The notes: generated by a model from the sequence alone, not told the origin. DNA of 64,000 nucleotides from Cytobacillus pseudoceanisediminis (GCF_023516215.1 NZ_CP097349.1:3100001-3164000), one strand, 5' to 3'; positions 1-8,391 are shown, numbered from the stretch's first letter. Numbers and translations: made by a program.

Positions 1-134
1 ATATATACCATTCCAATTGGCACAAGAAGAGAGAATATCACACCGCTATTAAAAAAGGCTATTTCCACAAAGAGAAAGACAATGCCCAATATGATAATCC
101 AGCTCATATAATCGCTTTTGTTGTTAATGTTCAT
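1..134 (-). CDS. liaF: LiaF-like membrane protein, N-terminal fragment (runs off left edge)
   Basis: Only about 44 codons are present; the rest lies left of the window. The start at 134 is preceded by a strong AAAGGGGG ribosome site. The visible protein begins MNINNKSDYMSW and continues into a hydrophobic segment (IIILGIVFLFVEIAFF), as expected for the N-terminal membrane part of LiaF, the inhibitor of the LiaS kinase in the cell-envelope stress system. Its place downstream of liaI and liaH on the same strand supports this, since the usual order is liaI-liaH-(liaG)-liaF-liaS-liaR. The fragment is too short to exclude another small membrane protein such as LiaG. A 374-bp gap holding a repeat element separates it from liaH. 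Confidence 0.5.
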   Translation of the reverse strand, partial: MNINNKSDYMSWIIILGIVFLFVEIAFFNSGVIFSLLVPIGMVY

Positions 135-164
135 GTGGCATCCCCCTTTTGTGTATATGGAATG

Positions 165-347
165 ATAAGAAATGCGGCAGCGCCTTCGGAACAAGCCAAA
201 ACGCTTGTTCCTGCGAAGAACATCCAAGGAAGCCTTGCTTGGTGCTAACCCCCGACAAGCACAAGACGAGCCTCACGGAAAGGCGTCCTTTGCCTTTTTG
301 AGAGGCTCGGCTTGTGACCTCGAGGGGTGGCGCTGGAGCTAACAGTT
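165..347. repeat. Dispersed REP-like intergenic element, copy 1
   Basis: This stretch lies in the gap between liaH and the liaF-like gene. It begins with a GCAGCGCCTT block and ends with GGCGCTGGAGCTAACAG, so the two ends are inverted copies (AGCGCC / GGCGCT). The interior contains several self-complementary blocks (CGAGCCTC / GAGGCTCG; ACAAGC / GCTTGT) and should fold strongly as RNA or single-stranded DNA. No reading frame of note crosses it. Related end sequences recur at about 6.47-6.70 kb and 47.14-47.20 kb. It resembles intergenic elements I recall as common in Bacillaceae genomes; no function is known to me. Confidence 0.6.
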
Positions 348-508
348 ATAGACTTAAAAGGCGCAGTATCTCTACGCCTTTTTAGAATACCATTTTTTGT
401 TCATAAAATAGAAAGAGTTTTTATCTTTTTTGGGAAAAAGATAATACAGGCAGGCTTCATTTTTGTTTTATTGCATGTTCCAAACTATTTCTGACTTATT
501 TTCGAATA

Positions 509-1141
509 TTACAATACAGGCTTCTTCTCAAGCTCTTTTTCCAGCTGTGCGATGCGGGCATCAATTGTGCTGCGGTGATAGGAGCTTTTCACCTGATGTT
601 CAAGATGGTCAAGATAGGATTCGATTTCCTGGAATCTTGTAAAGTTTTTATCATTGTTTTGATCAAGCACCTTATCCATTTGGTGATTTGCGCGTGTGAT
701 GTTTTCACGGCCCATCAGCTCCATGCGGCGGATATGCATATCCTTCAGTTTATGCTTCATTTCCTCGTATTTTCTTTCAAGGTCACCCATTTGCTGTACA
801 GCCTGGTTCAGAAGATCCTTCAAACGGCTGGCACGCTCTTCATACTGCATTTGCTCCTGAGCTGCAAACTGATAGAGTTCTTCCTCACCTGCCTGCGATG
901 CAACCTCTGCCTGGCGCTTGCGTTTGTCTGCAAGGTTTTTCGCCTGCTCGTATTCTCGAGTGAACTCTTCTTTCAATGTATATTGACGTTCCAAAAGCTT
1001 GCGGACCTTTTCGGTTTCACGCTCACATTCACGAAGGTATTGGTTTAAAAGTGCGATTGGATTCTTTTTCTCCTTTTTATCCAACACTTCGTGAAGGTCT
1101 GCCATTACTGTATCTTTGATTCTCGTTAATAGGTTTGCCAT
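509..1141 (-). CDS. liaH: LiaH, PspA/IM30-family phage-shock protein
   Basis: The 210-aa product is almost wholly charged coiled-coil, typical of the PspA/IM30 family. It starts MANLLTRIKDTVMADLHEVL, where an amphipathic N-terminal helix is followed by the family's long heptad region (about residues 25-190). LiaH forms large oligomers that are recruited to the membrane by LiaI when lipid II-cycle antibiotics damage the envelope. Length and start fit the family, and the ribosome site AAAGGAGAG precedes the ATG. It lies 16 nt downstream of liaI, so the two are co-transcribed. The gene ends before the repeat-bearing gap to the liaF-like gene. Confidence 0.88.
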   Translation of the reverse strand: MANLLTRIKDTVMADLHEVLDKKEKKNPIALLNQYLRECERETEKVRKLLERQYTLKEEFTREYEQAKNLADKRKRQAEVASQAGEEELYQFAAQEQMQYEERASRLKDLLNQAVQQMGDLERKYEEMKHKLKDMHIRRMELMGRENITRANHQMDKVLDQNNDKNFTRFQEIESYLDHLEHQVKSSYHRSTIDARIAQLEKELEKKPVL

Positions 1142-1157
1142 ATCTATCTCTCCTTTT

Positions 1158-1505
1158 TTAGTTTCTGTTTAAATCCGCCCATTGCTTTTCAAAGTTAGCA
1201 AAAGGGTCATTTTCCTCTTCCACTGCACTTGAGCTTGAATCGTTCCATTTTTTATATACCAGATATAGAACATATGCAGCTGCAAGCCCTAAAATTGCCG
1301 GGAAGTTGGAAGCGGTTGCCATCAAAGCGATGAACCCGATGATTCCATAGCCGATTTTTGCCATCGTGCTTTCTGCTTTTATAAATTGTTTAAACACAAA
1401 GTATAGAATCGCCGCGCTTACTGCCAGACCCACTATTGGTCCAAGATTTGAAACCAGCACCATGGCTGCAATTCCACCTGCTATCAGTAATCCAAGTTTT
1501 TTCAT
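1158..1505 (-). CDS. liaI: LiaI-like small membrane anchor protein
   Basis: The 115-aa protein has about four hydrophobic segments in its first 85 residues (GLLIAGGIAAMVLVSNLGP, VGLAVSAAILYFVF and two more) and an acidic cytoplasmic tail (VEEENDPFANFEKQWADL). This layout matches LiaI, the membrane partner that docks LiaH. The start at 1505 is chosen because AAAGGAGG lies 8 nt upstream; a longer in-frame start at 1532 has no ribosome site. Gene order liaI-liaH on the minus strand supports the call. A promoter and candidate LiaR box lie at 1540-1600. Confidence 0.8.
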   Translation of the reverse strand: MKKLGLLIAGGIAAMVLVSNLGPIVGLAVSAAILYFVFKQFIKAESTMAKIGYGIIGFIALMATASNFPAILGLAAAYVLYLVYKKWNDSSSSAVEEENDPFANFEKQWADLNRN

Positions 1506-1540
1506 TTTCGTTTCCTCCTTTCTTGATTTCATCTTACCTG

Positions 1541-1598
1541 TTTCGTGTAAATGCTATAACGAGCCTCAGCTTTATTTTCAAATAAGACCTGAGACGTA
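1541..1598 (-). promoter_or_regulatory. Candidate liaI promoter with LiaR-box-like site
   Basis: On the minus strand, a TTGAAA hexamer and TATAGC are separated by 17 nt about 40 nt upstream of the liaI start. Just upstream, at 1583-1598, is TACGTCTCAGGTCTTA, an imperfect match to the gapped GTC...GTC pattern I recall for LiaR operators. The promoter hexamers are read directly; the LiaR assignment is inference from operon identity. Confidence 0.4.
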
Positions 1599-1752
1599 GC
1601 AGATAGTCGGCCTCTTTCGACCCAGATGGGAAATATGGAAAAAGAATGTACGTTAATGCGGAAAAATGCGGGGTACACATGGGGTAGGCAAACAAATAAT
1701 GAAGCTGCATCGCGCAGATTTTTCATACAGCTATGGAAATGGAGGTCCTCCC

Positions 1753-2265
1753 ATGTTTGGGTATGATGATTTTTTGAAATTTATTCAAGCCTTTTTTGTG
1801 GTTTACCCGGCGGTCACACTGATTCATTTATTGGGGCATATATTCTTTGCAGGCATTTTTGGCGGAAAAGGGATCCGTGTTATCATTGGCACAGGCAAAA
1901 TCCTATTCTCAATGAGGTTTTTAGAGGTTAGACGGTTTTACTTCTGGTATGGAGGATGTGAGTTTTCAGCATTAAAATACAGCAATAAACTGACCAAATC
2001 TCTTATTTTTTTAGGAGGGTCTATTTTTAACATAGGCAGTATTTTTATTGTGAATTACCTGATCCGGCTGGGCATTCTGGATGCAAACATGCTGTGGTAC
2101 CAATTTGTATATTTCTCCTTTTATTACGTCTTTTTCGCCCTGCTGCCAATGGATATGGCAGATGGCACACTTAGTGACGGGAAGGCTATGTACAAGCTCT
2201 TGTTTAATAAAAATAAAGATGATTCCTCAGCAGACTGCCAGCTGGTTGATGAGGAGAAAAGATAG
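1753..2265 (+). CDS. M50-like membrane protein lacking the catalytic glutamate
   Basis: The 170-aa protein has three or four membrane segments. It shows the layout of an M50 (site-2 protease) core: a first segment with HLLGH (about residues 25-29) where active enzymes have HExGH, then GGSIFNIG resembling the usual GPxxN element, and late LLPMDMADGTLSDG resembling the LLPxxxLDGG zinc-ligand motif. The two His and the final Asp are present but the catalytic Glu is Leu, so proteolysis is unlikely. The start at 1753 is set by GGAGG seven nt upstream; a longer in-frame start at 1666 has no ribosome site. Possible roles are binding or chaperoning a membrane substrate, which is inference. It ends just before a short phased repeat. 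Confidence 0.55.
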   Translation: MFGYDDFLKFIQAFFVVYPAVTLIHLLGHIFFAGIFGGKGIRVIIGTGKILFSMRFLEVRRFYFWYGGCEFSALKYSNKLTKSLIFLGGSIFNIGSIFIVNYLIRLGILDANMLWYQFVYFSFYYVFFALLPMDMADGTLSDGKAMYKLLFNKNKDDSSADCQLVDEEKR

Positions 2266-2267
2266 GT

Positions 2268-2340
2268 GAGCTGCCAAAATTCTGTTTTTTGGACGGAATT
2301 ACAAAGTTATGAGCGAAACCTCAAAATTATCCGCAAAAAC
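2268..2340. repeat. Short 20-bp phased degenerate repeat (about 4 units)
   Basis: Related cores CTGCCAAAA, GGACGGAAT, GAGCGAAAC and CCGCAAAAA begin at about 2271, 2291, 2311 and 2331, which is 20 bp apart. The tract fills the space between the M50-like gene and the terminator of sqhC. It belongs to the same style of repeat as those at 15.66, 45.08 and 56.03 kb. Confidence 0.45.
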
Positions 2341-2360
2341 CCTGATTAATAAGCCAATAA

Positions 2361-2395
2361 AAAAGGAAGCCCCGATCATTCGGAGCTTCCTTTTT
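2361..2395. terminator. Bidirectional terminator
   Basis: Stem AAAAGGAAGC / GCTTCCTTTTT with runs of A and T on both flanks. It overlaps the last codons of sqhC on the minus strand and can also stop transcription from the M50-like gene on the plus strand. Confidence 0.75.
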
Positions 2396-4268
2396 GCATG
2401 AATTTCATTTCATAATGGCCTAGTGCCAATAGCGGCCAAATATACCGGTAACTGTGATAGTGCATGTATAGGAAACCGGCCATTCCCTGACCTTTTGGGT
2501 AATTTGTCGTCCAGTCATTTCTTTGGCCTTCGCGAATCAGGAAAGCCATGCCTTTTCTGATCTCAGGGCTGTTTTCATGAGAAACGGCAATTAAAGCATC
2601 AACGGCCCAGGCAGTATGTGTTAATGTACTGCTTCCCAATGGAACATAGCGTTTTTCAATATCGCTTCTGCAGGATTCTCCCCAGCCGCCGTCCTCATTC
2701 TGGACAGACTTCAGCCACTCAACCGCTTTTCTGATGTACTTCTCATCTTCCTTTTCCCCTGCAGCGGCGAGGCCGGTAAGGGCTGCCCAGGTTCCATACA
2801 GATAGCAAACCCCCCAGCGCCCATACCAAGAACCGTCTCTTCTCTGATTCTTTTTCAGCCAGCTTATTCCTCTTTTAATTGAAGTTTCAGCTCCTGTAGT
2901 GAAAGTACATAAATATTCAATGGTTCTGCCAGTTAAATCTGCTGTGGACGGATCAGTGAGAATAAACTCTGCTCCTTGAATAGGAATTAGATTCAGAAGG
3001 CGGTTATCTACGTTTTTTTCAAATGCCGGCCATCCTCCATCACGGTTTTGCATGGATAGAGTCCATCGGTCTCCTCTCTGCCTGGATTTCTTGGCAGCTG
3101 CTCCCGTTTGATTGTGAAGGCTCCTCAGACTGGCGGTCGTATCATCCACATCGGGATGCATGGTATTGAAGTCTGAAAATCCCCAGCCTCCAGGAAGCCC
3201 CTTGCGGTTGTGGACCGTCCAGTCTCCGTGACGGGTTTGCTGCCTTGAAAGCAAATAGTTATTCGCGTTTAAAATCGCCGTATCTGATTCATCTACACCT
3301 GCCTCCTGGAGAGCGTGGGAAATTAAAGCCGTATTCCATACTTTAGCGTCTGTTAACTGAAAATGGATATGTCCATCTATTGTGCAGGACATTCCCTTTA
3401 ATCCCTTTACCGCCTTGATGATCACTGGATCTTTTGGAGAGCAGCCGAGAGCGAGGAGGGCAAATATCATATAAAAAGTGCTGCTGAAATAATTTAATGA
3501 TGTTCCATCCGGTTCAATCCGCTCTAGCAAATATTGCTTTGTTCCCTCATATGCCATGCTGCGGAGCCGATCAGGCAATCCAATTAAGCTTTCGGCCATA
3601 TCGGTAAGAATATCAGCAAGTTTTCTCCATTCATCAGAACGGCTTTCTTCCCATAGTTCTTCCCTGTCCCTTGTTCCATAGATTTCATCCAAATCAGGAC
3701 TATTTTCCGTTCTTCGCCTGAATTTTTTGCTGCCAAGCAGGATCACCGGCAAGAGATGAATTCTGGCAAAGCTCGAAAGCTGGTAGATGCTGATTGGGCT
3801 GGATGGAGGAAGCAGCACTATTTCGATTGGCACTGGAAAAACAGCCGGCCATGGATATTGGCCTGTCATGGCAAGCATGATTTTCGTAAATATTCCTCCT
3901 TTTTTTATCCCGCCCTTTGATAAAATAAATTTCCGTGCAGCTGAAAGAGCCGGGTCATTCTTCTGCCTATAGCCTGAGTACAAAAGGGCGTAGTACGCTT
4001 CAATGGTCAAAGATAGATTTCCTTCTTTTTCGTCTCTAAAAAGCTTCCACGCACCACTCTCATCCTGGCGGCTTTCTATTCTTTCCGCCAGTTTCCGAAT
4101 TAGCTCTTCATCCTTCGTTTTGAGCGTCCTCAGCAGGATAATCATATAAACATCAGTCATGATTCCAATTTCAAACGGATATGCCCATGAGCCATCCTGT
4201 GATTGGCTCCTTTTCAGCAAATCGGTTAGCCGGGTAATTTCTGCCTTGACTAGCTGCACATTCCTCAT
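2376..4268 (-). CDS. sqhC: Squalene-hopene/sporulene cyclase family protein
   Basis: The 630-aa length equals that of the Bacillus cyclases. The catalytic DxDD motif is present as DVDD (MHPDVDDTTASL, about residue 375), and repeated QW-type motifs are seen (QDGSWAYPF, RDGGWPAFE, RDGSWYGRWG, EDGGWGES). These enzymes fold and cyclise linear C30-C35 isoprenoids. In Bacillus the orthologue SqhC makes sporulenes from tetraprenyl-beta-curcumene in spores; hopene synthesis from squalene is the alternative and cannot be separated by eye. The gene is divergent from the vanW gene and ends within a shared terminator. No squalene synthase gene is in the window. Confidence 0.88.
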   Translation of the reverse strand: MRNVQLVKAEITRLTDLLKRSQSQDGSWAYPFEIGIMTDVYMIILLRTLKTKDEELIRKLAERIESRQDESGAWKLFRDEKEGNLSLTIEAYYALLYSGYRQKNDPALSAARKFILSKGGIKKGGIFTKIMLAMTGQYPWPAVFPVPIEIVLLPPSSPISIYQLSSFARIHLLPVILLGSKKFRRRTENSPDLDEIYGTRDREELWEESRSDEWRKLADILTDMAESLIGLPDRLRSMAYEGTKQYLLERIEPDGTSLNYFSSTFYMIFALLALGCSPKDPVIIKAVKGLKGMSCTIDGHIHFQLTDAKVWNTALISHALQEAGVDESDTAILNANNYLLSRQQTRHGDWTVHNRKGLPGGWGFSDFNTMHPDVDDTTASLRSLHNQTGAAAKKSRQRGDRWTLSMQNRDGGWPAFEKNVDNRLLNLIPIQGAEFILTDPSTADLTGRTIEYLCTFTTGAETSIKRGISWLKKNQRRDGSWYGRWGVCYLYGTWAALTGLAAAGEKEDEKYIRKAVEWLKSVQNEDGGWGESCRSDIEKRYVPLGSSTLTHTAWAVDALIAVSHENSPEIRKGMAFLIREGQRNDWTTNYPKGQGMAGFLYMHYHSYRYIWPLLALGHYEMKFMQKGSSE

Positions 4269-4493
4269 TCCCTCACTAAAGTTTTATTACACTATATTCC
4301 TTAATCAATTAAAGAATTCGGCCTTCCGGGAGAATGTGCCAGGGGCTTTTTAACGGACAGAGGATGCAGAAGTCCGGGGGCATGATGACAGAGCTTCATG
4401 GCAGCTTCAAAGTGAAGCCAATATTCAATCATTTTTTCGGCACATGAAACAATTCTCTCCTGTCCATACTAAGGGCGGAGGTGCACCTGCGAT

Positions 4494-5429
4494 ATGAAAT
4501 TCTCATGGGTATTGGGGATCATGCTATTAACACAAACACAAACTGCCAGTCTTCCTGATGACTTATCCATTGAAAATGACGGCAAATCCATTGCAAGAGT
4601 CAACAGGACGGAATATGAAATGCCTTTTCCCGGGCTTCCGCTAGTGGACGGTGAACGGTTCACTCAGCTGCTGGAAAAATTAAATCGCCAGACGTATATT
4701 CCGCCTAGGAACGCGTACATAGGCGAAAGCGGACGCATCGTTGCTGAGAAGCCTGGAAAAATACTGCACCGCAAAGCATTCACAGATATTTTTTATACAT
4801 ATTTTTATAATAACGGGCCAGCCAGAATTGAGATCCCAACGCTCCCCGTATACCCGAGAGTGGATCGTGATCTTATCTCCCATATCCGAGTTAAAATGAT
4901 CGGCCAGTACGTTACTTATTTTAATCCGAATAACACCTCACGCTCCCATAATATTCAGCTTGCAGCCGAAGCCCTTGATAATTATGTTGTTTTTCCGAAT
5001 GAAGTATTTTCTTTTAACCGTGCTGTCGGCAAAAGAACGGCGGGGAAAGGCTATCAGCGTGCTCCGGTCATCGTTAGAGGAGAACTGTCAGAAGATATCG
5101 GGGGCGGGATCTGCCAGGTATCCTCCACTCTGTTCAATGCAGTTGACCGGGCAGGTGTCAAAGTGATCGAGCGTTATTCCCACAGCAAAAAGGTTCCCTA
5201 TGTACCGCCTGGCCGGGATGCAACTGTAAGCTGGTATGGCCCAGATTTCACCTTTAAAAACCGTTACAGTTCTCCCCTGCTCATTCGGGCACAAGCTATG
5301 CATGGCCAAGTGGTAATCAGAGTATACTCCTCTGATGAAATTGACTATGAGCCCCGAAGGGTCCCGAAAGCTTCAACAATGCTGCCGGAAGAAATCAGCA
5401 TTGAAAAGGAAGCAGTTTTAGAGAACTGA
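4494..5429 (+). CDS. VanW-family secreted/cell-envelope protein
   Basis: This 311-aa protein begins with a short hydrophobic leader (MKFSWVLGIMLLTQTQTASL). The C-terminal half carries the VanW domain signature: FSFNRAVGKRTAGKGYQRAP, then GGGICQVSSTLFNA, then YSHSKKVPYVPPGRDATVSW. VanW proteins occur in vancomycin resistance operons and widely in Firmicutes (e.g. YoaR); their biochemical role is not established. A GGAGGTG ribosome site lies about 12 nt upstream. It is divergent from sqhC, with 225 nt between the two starts, and no van resistance genes are nearby, so a general envelope role is more likely than glycopeptide resistance. Confidence 0.8.
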   Translation: MKFSWVLGIMLLTQTQTASLPDDLSIENDGKSIARVNRTEYEMPFPGLPLVDGERFTQLLEKLNRQTYIPPRNAYIGESGRIVAEKPGKILHRKAFTDIFYTYFYNNGPARIEIPTLPVYPRVDRDLISHIRVKMIGQYVTYFNPNNTSRSHNIQLAAEALDNYVVFPNEVFSFNRAVGKRTAGKGYQRAPVIVRGELSEDIGGGICQVSSTLFNAVDRAGVKVIERYSHSKKVPYVPPGRDATVSWYGPDFTFKNRYSSPLLIRAQAMHGQVVIRVYSSDEIDYEPRRVPKASTMLPEEISIEKEAVLEN

Positions 5430-5484
5430 TAGCTTTGTCAGCTGCATTCAGGCAGGCATCCAAATCTGACAAATTTAATGTCAT

Positions 5485-5742
5485 CTATAAAATAAGGCTG
5501 ATGACCATTATTGCCAGCCCGAAGATCGCAGAGCCGCGCTTCACGCTTCTATTTTGCCGGGGCTTTAGGAATAAACTGATTATAAAACCAGCTGGCAATA
5601 CAATGCCATTAATGCTAAAAGTAAATGTGCCTAACAAATAATAACCAATCAGTTTCAGGATCAAATGCTCTTCTTCCTCATTCCTGCTGCGGAACAAAAG
5701 ATAAATGCCGGCTGCCCAAAATAGTATAAATATTATAAACAT
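5485..5742 (-). CDS. Small membrane protein, unknown function
   Basis: The 85-aa product has a hydrophobic N-terminal segment (MFIIFILFWAAGIYLLF), a charged loop (RSRNEEEEHL) and two more hydrophobic segments, so probably three membrane passes. The start at 5742 is chosen because AGAGGGGGTGC lies just upstream; a longer frame to 5805 runs back into the next terminator. I do not recognise the family. It converges with the vanW gene and lies downstream of the rraA-like gene, separated from it by a terminator. Confidence 0.6.
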   Translation of the reverse strand: MFIIFILFWAAGIYLLFRSRNEEEEHLILKLIGYYLLGTFTFSINGIVLPAGFIISLFLKPRQNRSVKRGSAIFGLAIMVISLIL

Positions 5743-5791
5743 ATGTGCACCCCCTCTTAATACGGTATTCTGTGCTAAGCAGGAAAGTGCT

Positions 5792-5824
5792 ATAAAAGGA
5801 AACACCCGCTTTTCAGCGGGTGTT
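5792..5824 (-). terminator. Terminator of the rraA-like gene
   Basis: Perfect 10-bp stem AACACCCGCT / AGCGGGTGTT with a 4-nt loop, followed on the minus strand by a T-rich stretch. Confidence 0.7.
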
Positions 5825-5829
5825 CAGCT

Positions 5830-6308
5830 TTATACAAGGGCTTTTGATGAGACAATCACACCATCTTCATCTGCATAGACATATTCTCCCGGCTTCCAGT
5901 CAATCCCTCCGAACGTAACTGGGATGTTTCGATCCCCTTTTCCTTCTTTTCGGCTTTTTAAAGGATTGCTGCCTAGTGCGAGGATGCCTGTATCAAGGCT
6001 TCCGAGCTCTACTGTATCCCGGACGCACCCATAAATGATCACACCGGCAAGCTTTCTCGATTGAGCAATTTCACCAAGCCTGTCACCCATTAAGGCGCAT
6101 CTTTTTGATCCGCCGCCATCCACCACCAGCACACTTCCCTCTGGAATGGACTCCAGTGCCTCTACTACCAGCACGTTATCTTCAAACACTCTAACCGTTG
6201 AAATGGGACCGGAAAACTTTCTTTTTGCCCATAAGATTTAAACTCCTGCTGACAAATGAGCAGTTCTTTGCTGTGGTCATCACATAAATCGGCCGTTTTG
6301 AAATCCAA
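5830..6308 (-). CDS. RraA-family protein (frame broken once in a homopolymer)
   Basis: Two frames join into one RraA-like protein of about 159 aa. The N-terminal part begins at a TTG at 6308 behind AAGGAGGGG and reads [17 protein letters not shown]...[11 protein letters not shown]. The rest reads [16 protein letters not shown]...[15 protein letters not shown]...[19 protein letters not shown]. The frame is lost at an A4 run (6213-6216); one extra base restores the family sequence exactly where RraA proteins continue. RraA folds either bind RNase E in enterobacteria or act as 4-hydroxy-4-methyl-2-oxoglutarate/oxaloacetate aldolases; GCVRD carries the Arg-Asp pair associated with the aldolase activity. 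Function here is therefore open. Confidence 0.75.
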
Positions 6309-6469
6309 AAGAGATCCCCTCCTTTAGCGCTTTTGGCTGTAAAACACTTTATGCCATCTTCTTTACTTCGATATGCAGCACCCTGTTCCCTTCCTTTTTT
6401 AATAATCGAAAGGGAAAGATTGAAGATTTCAGGCATATACCTTTTAGTAAGGAAACGCTCTTGGTTCAG

Positions 6470-6712
6470 AAAAGCGGAAGCGCCTTGCCCACAAATGTAT
6501 GCAGACTCGCTTTCGGTCGTGCGATGTTTATGCTTTCGAAGCCTTCCCTGTCCTGCGGGCCTCAGGCATAAGACGGTTCCTGTAAGAAGGCGTTCATCCT
6601 TCTGATAGTAAAGGCATAGATCTGAGAGTCCCTAGGAGCCGCAACAAGACATGCTTGCAGCATTGGGTGGGCAGGCGGCTGCTTGCGCTGGACAGTTATC
6701 GGCGTTCAAAAT
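6470..6712. repeat. Dispersed REP-like intergenic element, copy 2 (degenerate)
   Basis: Begins AAAAGCGGAAGCGCCTTGCC and ends CTTGCGCTGGACAGTTATC, the same end words as the elements at 165-347 and 47.14 kb, but the interior differs. It occupies most of the 434-bp gap between the rraA-like gene and the 47-aa gene. No convincing gene lies inside; reading frames here have no ribosome sites and no family resemblance. Confidence 0.5.
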
Positions 6713-6742
6713 TCTATCTTTTAAAAATATGGAGGTTAAAGG

Positions 6743-6886
6743 ATGGCTCTAATGTGGGCAATTACAATCGGTTTTATGGTTTCATTGGGACTGGCCGGAT
6801 TTATGCTTGTCCATTTTTTAAGGGGTGCAATGGATTCCAGTGATTCCACGACAGTTGATAGGATTCAGAGTGATCCGGAAGAGTAG
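6743..6886 (+). CDS. 47-aa single-pass membrane protein
   Basis: A short gene with GGAGG seven nt upstream of ATG and a strong terminator right after its TAG. The product starts MALMWAITIGFMVSLGLAGF, a single hydrophobic segment, then HFLRGAMDSSDSTT and an acidic tail ending DPEE. The combination of a good ribosome site, a membrane helix and a terminator makes it a likely real gene. The family is unknown to me. Confidence 0.6.
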   Translation: MALMWAITIGFMVSLGLAGFMLVHFLRGAMDSSDSTTVDRIQSDPEE

Positions 6887-6888
6887 AG

Positions 6889-6916
6889 AAAAGAGGCTGC
6901 AGTATGCAGCCTCTTT
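6889..6916. terminator. Terminator shared by the 47-aa gene and the Fpg/Nei gene
   Basis: Stem AAGAGGCTGCA / TGCAGCCTCTT with a 3-nt loop followed by TCTT. It sits between convergent genes. Confidence 0.7.
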
Positions 6917-6917
6917 C

Positions 6918-7727
6918 TTAGTTTTGGCAATTTGCGCAGTAGAATGTTTTCCGGGAAGAAATTTCTTCTTTCACTATAGGGCTGCTGCAGCGGAGGCAGG
7001 GTTCTCCTTCTCTGTCATACACTCTGCACTGCTCATTATATCCCCCGGTTTTGGCATCTCCTTTAAACAAAGGCTCTTCCATATAGCCCCCAAACTGAAT
7101 GGCCCGGGTTAATACGCCCTTCATGGACTGATACAGGATTTTTATTTCATCCTCATCCAATTCATCTGCTTTTCTCATAGGCAGCAGCCCAGCCTCAAAA
7201 CAGATTTCATCGCTGTAGCAGTTGCCGATTCCCGAAAGAAACTGCTGATTGATGAATGTCGTTTTCAGCATGCCTCTTCTGGTTCCGATCCGTTCGCGGA
7301 AGGCCGGAAATCCCAGCGTTTGACCCAGAGGCTCCGGCCCAAGATCTGAAAGCTCCTTTTCCACCTCTGTGTCTGTCAGCAAGTGCAGATAGCCAAGTCT
7401 TAGTCCAATAAAATAGAGCTTTTTATCTCCAAAAGAAATAATAACCTGTTTCGTGCGGTCAGGATTGTCCGCTTCATTGCCAATATACATCCAGCCGCCC
7501 AGCATCAGATGCAGCAAAAGATTTTTACCGGAACTCAGCTTGAAAATAAGATGTTTAGCCCTTCGGGTGATTTCGGTTATTTGTGCATTTATCAGCTGAC
7601 TTTTTAATTGGGCAGGCTGCACGTTGATGGACTTTTCCCGATTTACTTCTACATCAGTAATGACTTTACGGGCCAGCTGCTCCGTTAACAGCCTTCTGTA
7701 GGTTTCCATTTCCGGAAGTTCAGGCAT
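6918..7727 (-). CDS. Fpg/Nei-family DNA glycosylase
   Basis: The 269-aa protein begins MPELPEMETYRRLL; after Met removal the N-terminal Pro and the following Glu are the catalytic pair of formamidopyrimidine-DNA glycosylases. The helix-two-turn-helix region (INQQFLSGIGNCYSDEICFEAGL) and a C-terminal zinc finger (CRVYDREGEPCLRCSSPI...FYCANC, four Cys in pairs) are intact. Such enzymes excise oxidised bases and nick the DNA strand. The sequence is not the usual polA-linked MutM in context, so it may be a paralogue with different lesion preference. It converges with the 47-aa gene and shares its terminator. Confidence 0.85.
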   Translation of the reverse strand: MPELPEMETYRRLLTEQLARKVITDVEVNREKSINVQPAQLKSQLINAQITEITRRAKHLIFKLSSGKNLLLHLMLGGWMYIGNEADNPDRTKQVIISFGDKKLYFIGLRLGYLHLLTDTEVEKELSDLGPEPLGQTLGFPAFRERIGTRRGMLKTTFINQQFLSGIGNCYSDEICFEAGLLPMRKADELDEDEIKILYQSMKGVLTRAIQFGGYMEEPLFKGDAKTGGYNEQCRVYDREGEPCLRCSSPIVKEEISSRKTFYCANCQN

Positions 7728-7896
7728 AGTGTCAGCTCCTTCCTCAAATACTGTATCCTTAGTATTTAATGGAAGGAATCACTTCATTCCTGAAAACTGC
7801 CACCTTGAATTTTTTTACAAATGTTCAATATTTCGCAACAGTAGTTTCCAATATTTTGATGTTGGAAATGTTGAAATTAAAGGGAGGTTTTTCCAA

Positions 7897-8388
7897 ATGA
7901 AAAAGAACTATTCCAGCAAGCAAACTTTTATGTTTTTTATTATTTATTTTGCGTTATTATGCTGTTTAATTTTTGCGGCTGTCACCCTTAAACCTTCTTT
8001 TCAAAAAGAACAGACTTCAGAAATTTCTTCTGCTTTTTCAAAAGAACTCCAGATTCAGAAGAACAAACAGGAAATGAAAGCAGCTGAGAATGAAGGGAAA
8101 TGGCAGCCATCCAATACCTTTGTGATCACAGCCATTTCCATTGGCTCTTGCCTGGATATCATCATCGTGCTTCTTTGGGCCCGTCATGAAAACAAAAAGA
8201 AACAGCAAGGGCAAGTCTCTAACCCGAATAGATTGACCAATAAGAAGTGGTTCTGGTACTTGGTTTCAATGGGGATTGTTCTGCCCAAGGATGGCAAATT
8301 GACATTCAGCCTGAAAAACTTCGTCTTAACTGTTACCTTGTTGGTTTTATTGAAGCATTGGCTGTTTGACCAGCTTGAGAGCATCTAA
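7897..8388 (+). CDS. Membrane protein, unknown function
   Basis: The 163-aa product has a hydrophobic segment near the N-terminus (TFMFFIIYFALLCCLIFAA), a charged middle (EQTSEISSAFSKELQIQKNK), a second segment (FVITAISIGSCLDIIIVLLW) and a third near the C-terminus (FVLTVTLLVLLKHWLF). The start at 7897 is chosen for the GGGAGG site; frames starting further upstream have no ribosome site. No family is recognised. It converges with the PLP enzyme gene, only 3 nt away. Confidence 0.6.
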   Translation: MKKNYSSKQTFMFFIIYFALLCCLIFAAVTLKPSFQKEQTSEISSAFSKELQIQKNKQEMKAAENEGKWQPSNTFVITAISIGSCLDIIIVLLWARHENKKKQQGQVSNPNRLTNKKWFWYLVSMGIVLPKDGKLTFSLKNFVLTVTLLVLLKHWLFDQLESI

Positions 8389-8391
8389 TAG

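Noticed and set aside
575..1048. 157-codon plus-strand frame opposite liaH
   Set aside because: It is antisense to a clear coiled-coil gene, lacks a ribosome site and has the composition of a shadow frame.
6333..6605. 90-codon frame over the REP-like element
   Set aside because: It runs through the repeat, has no ribosome site and resembles no family.
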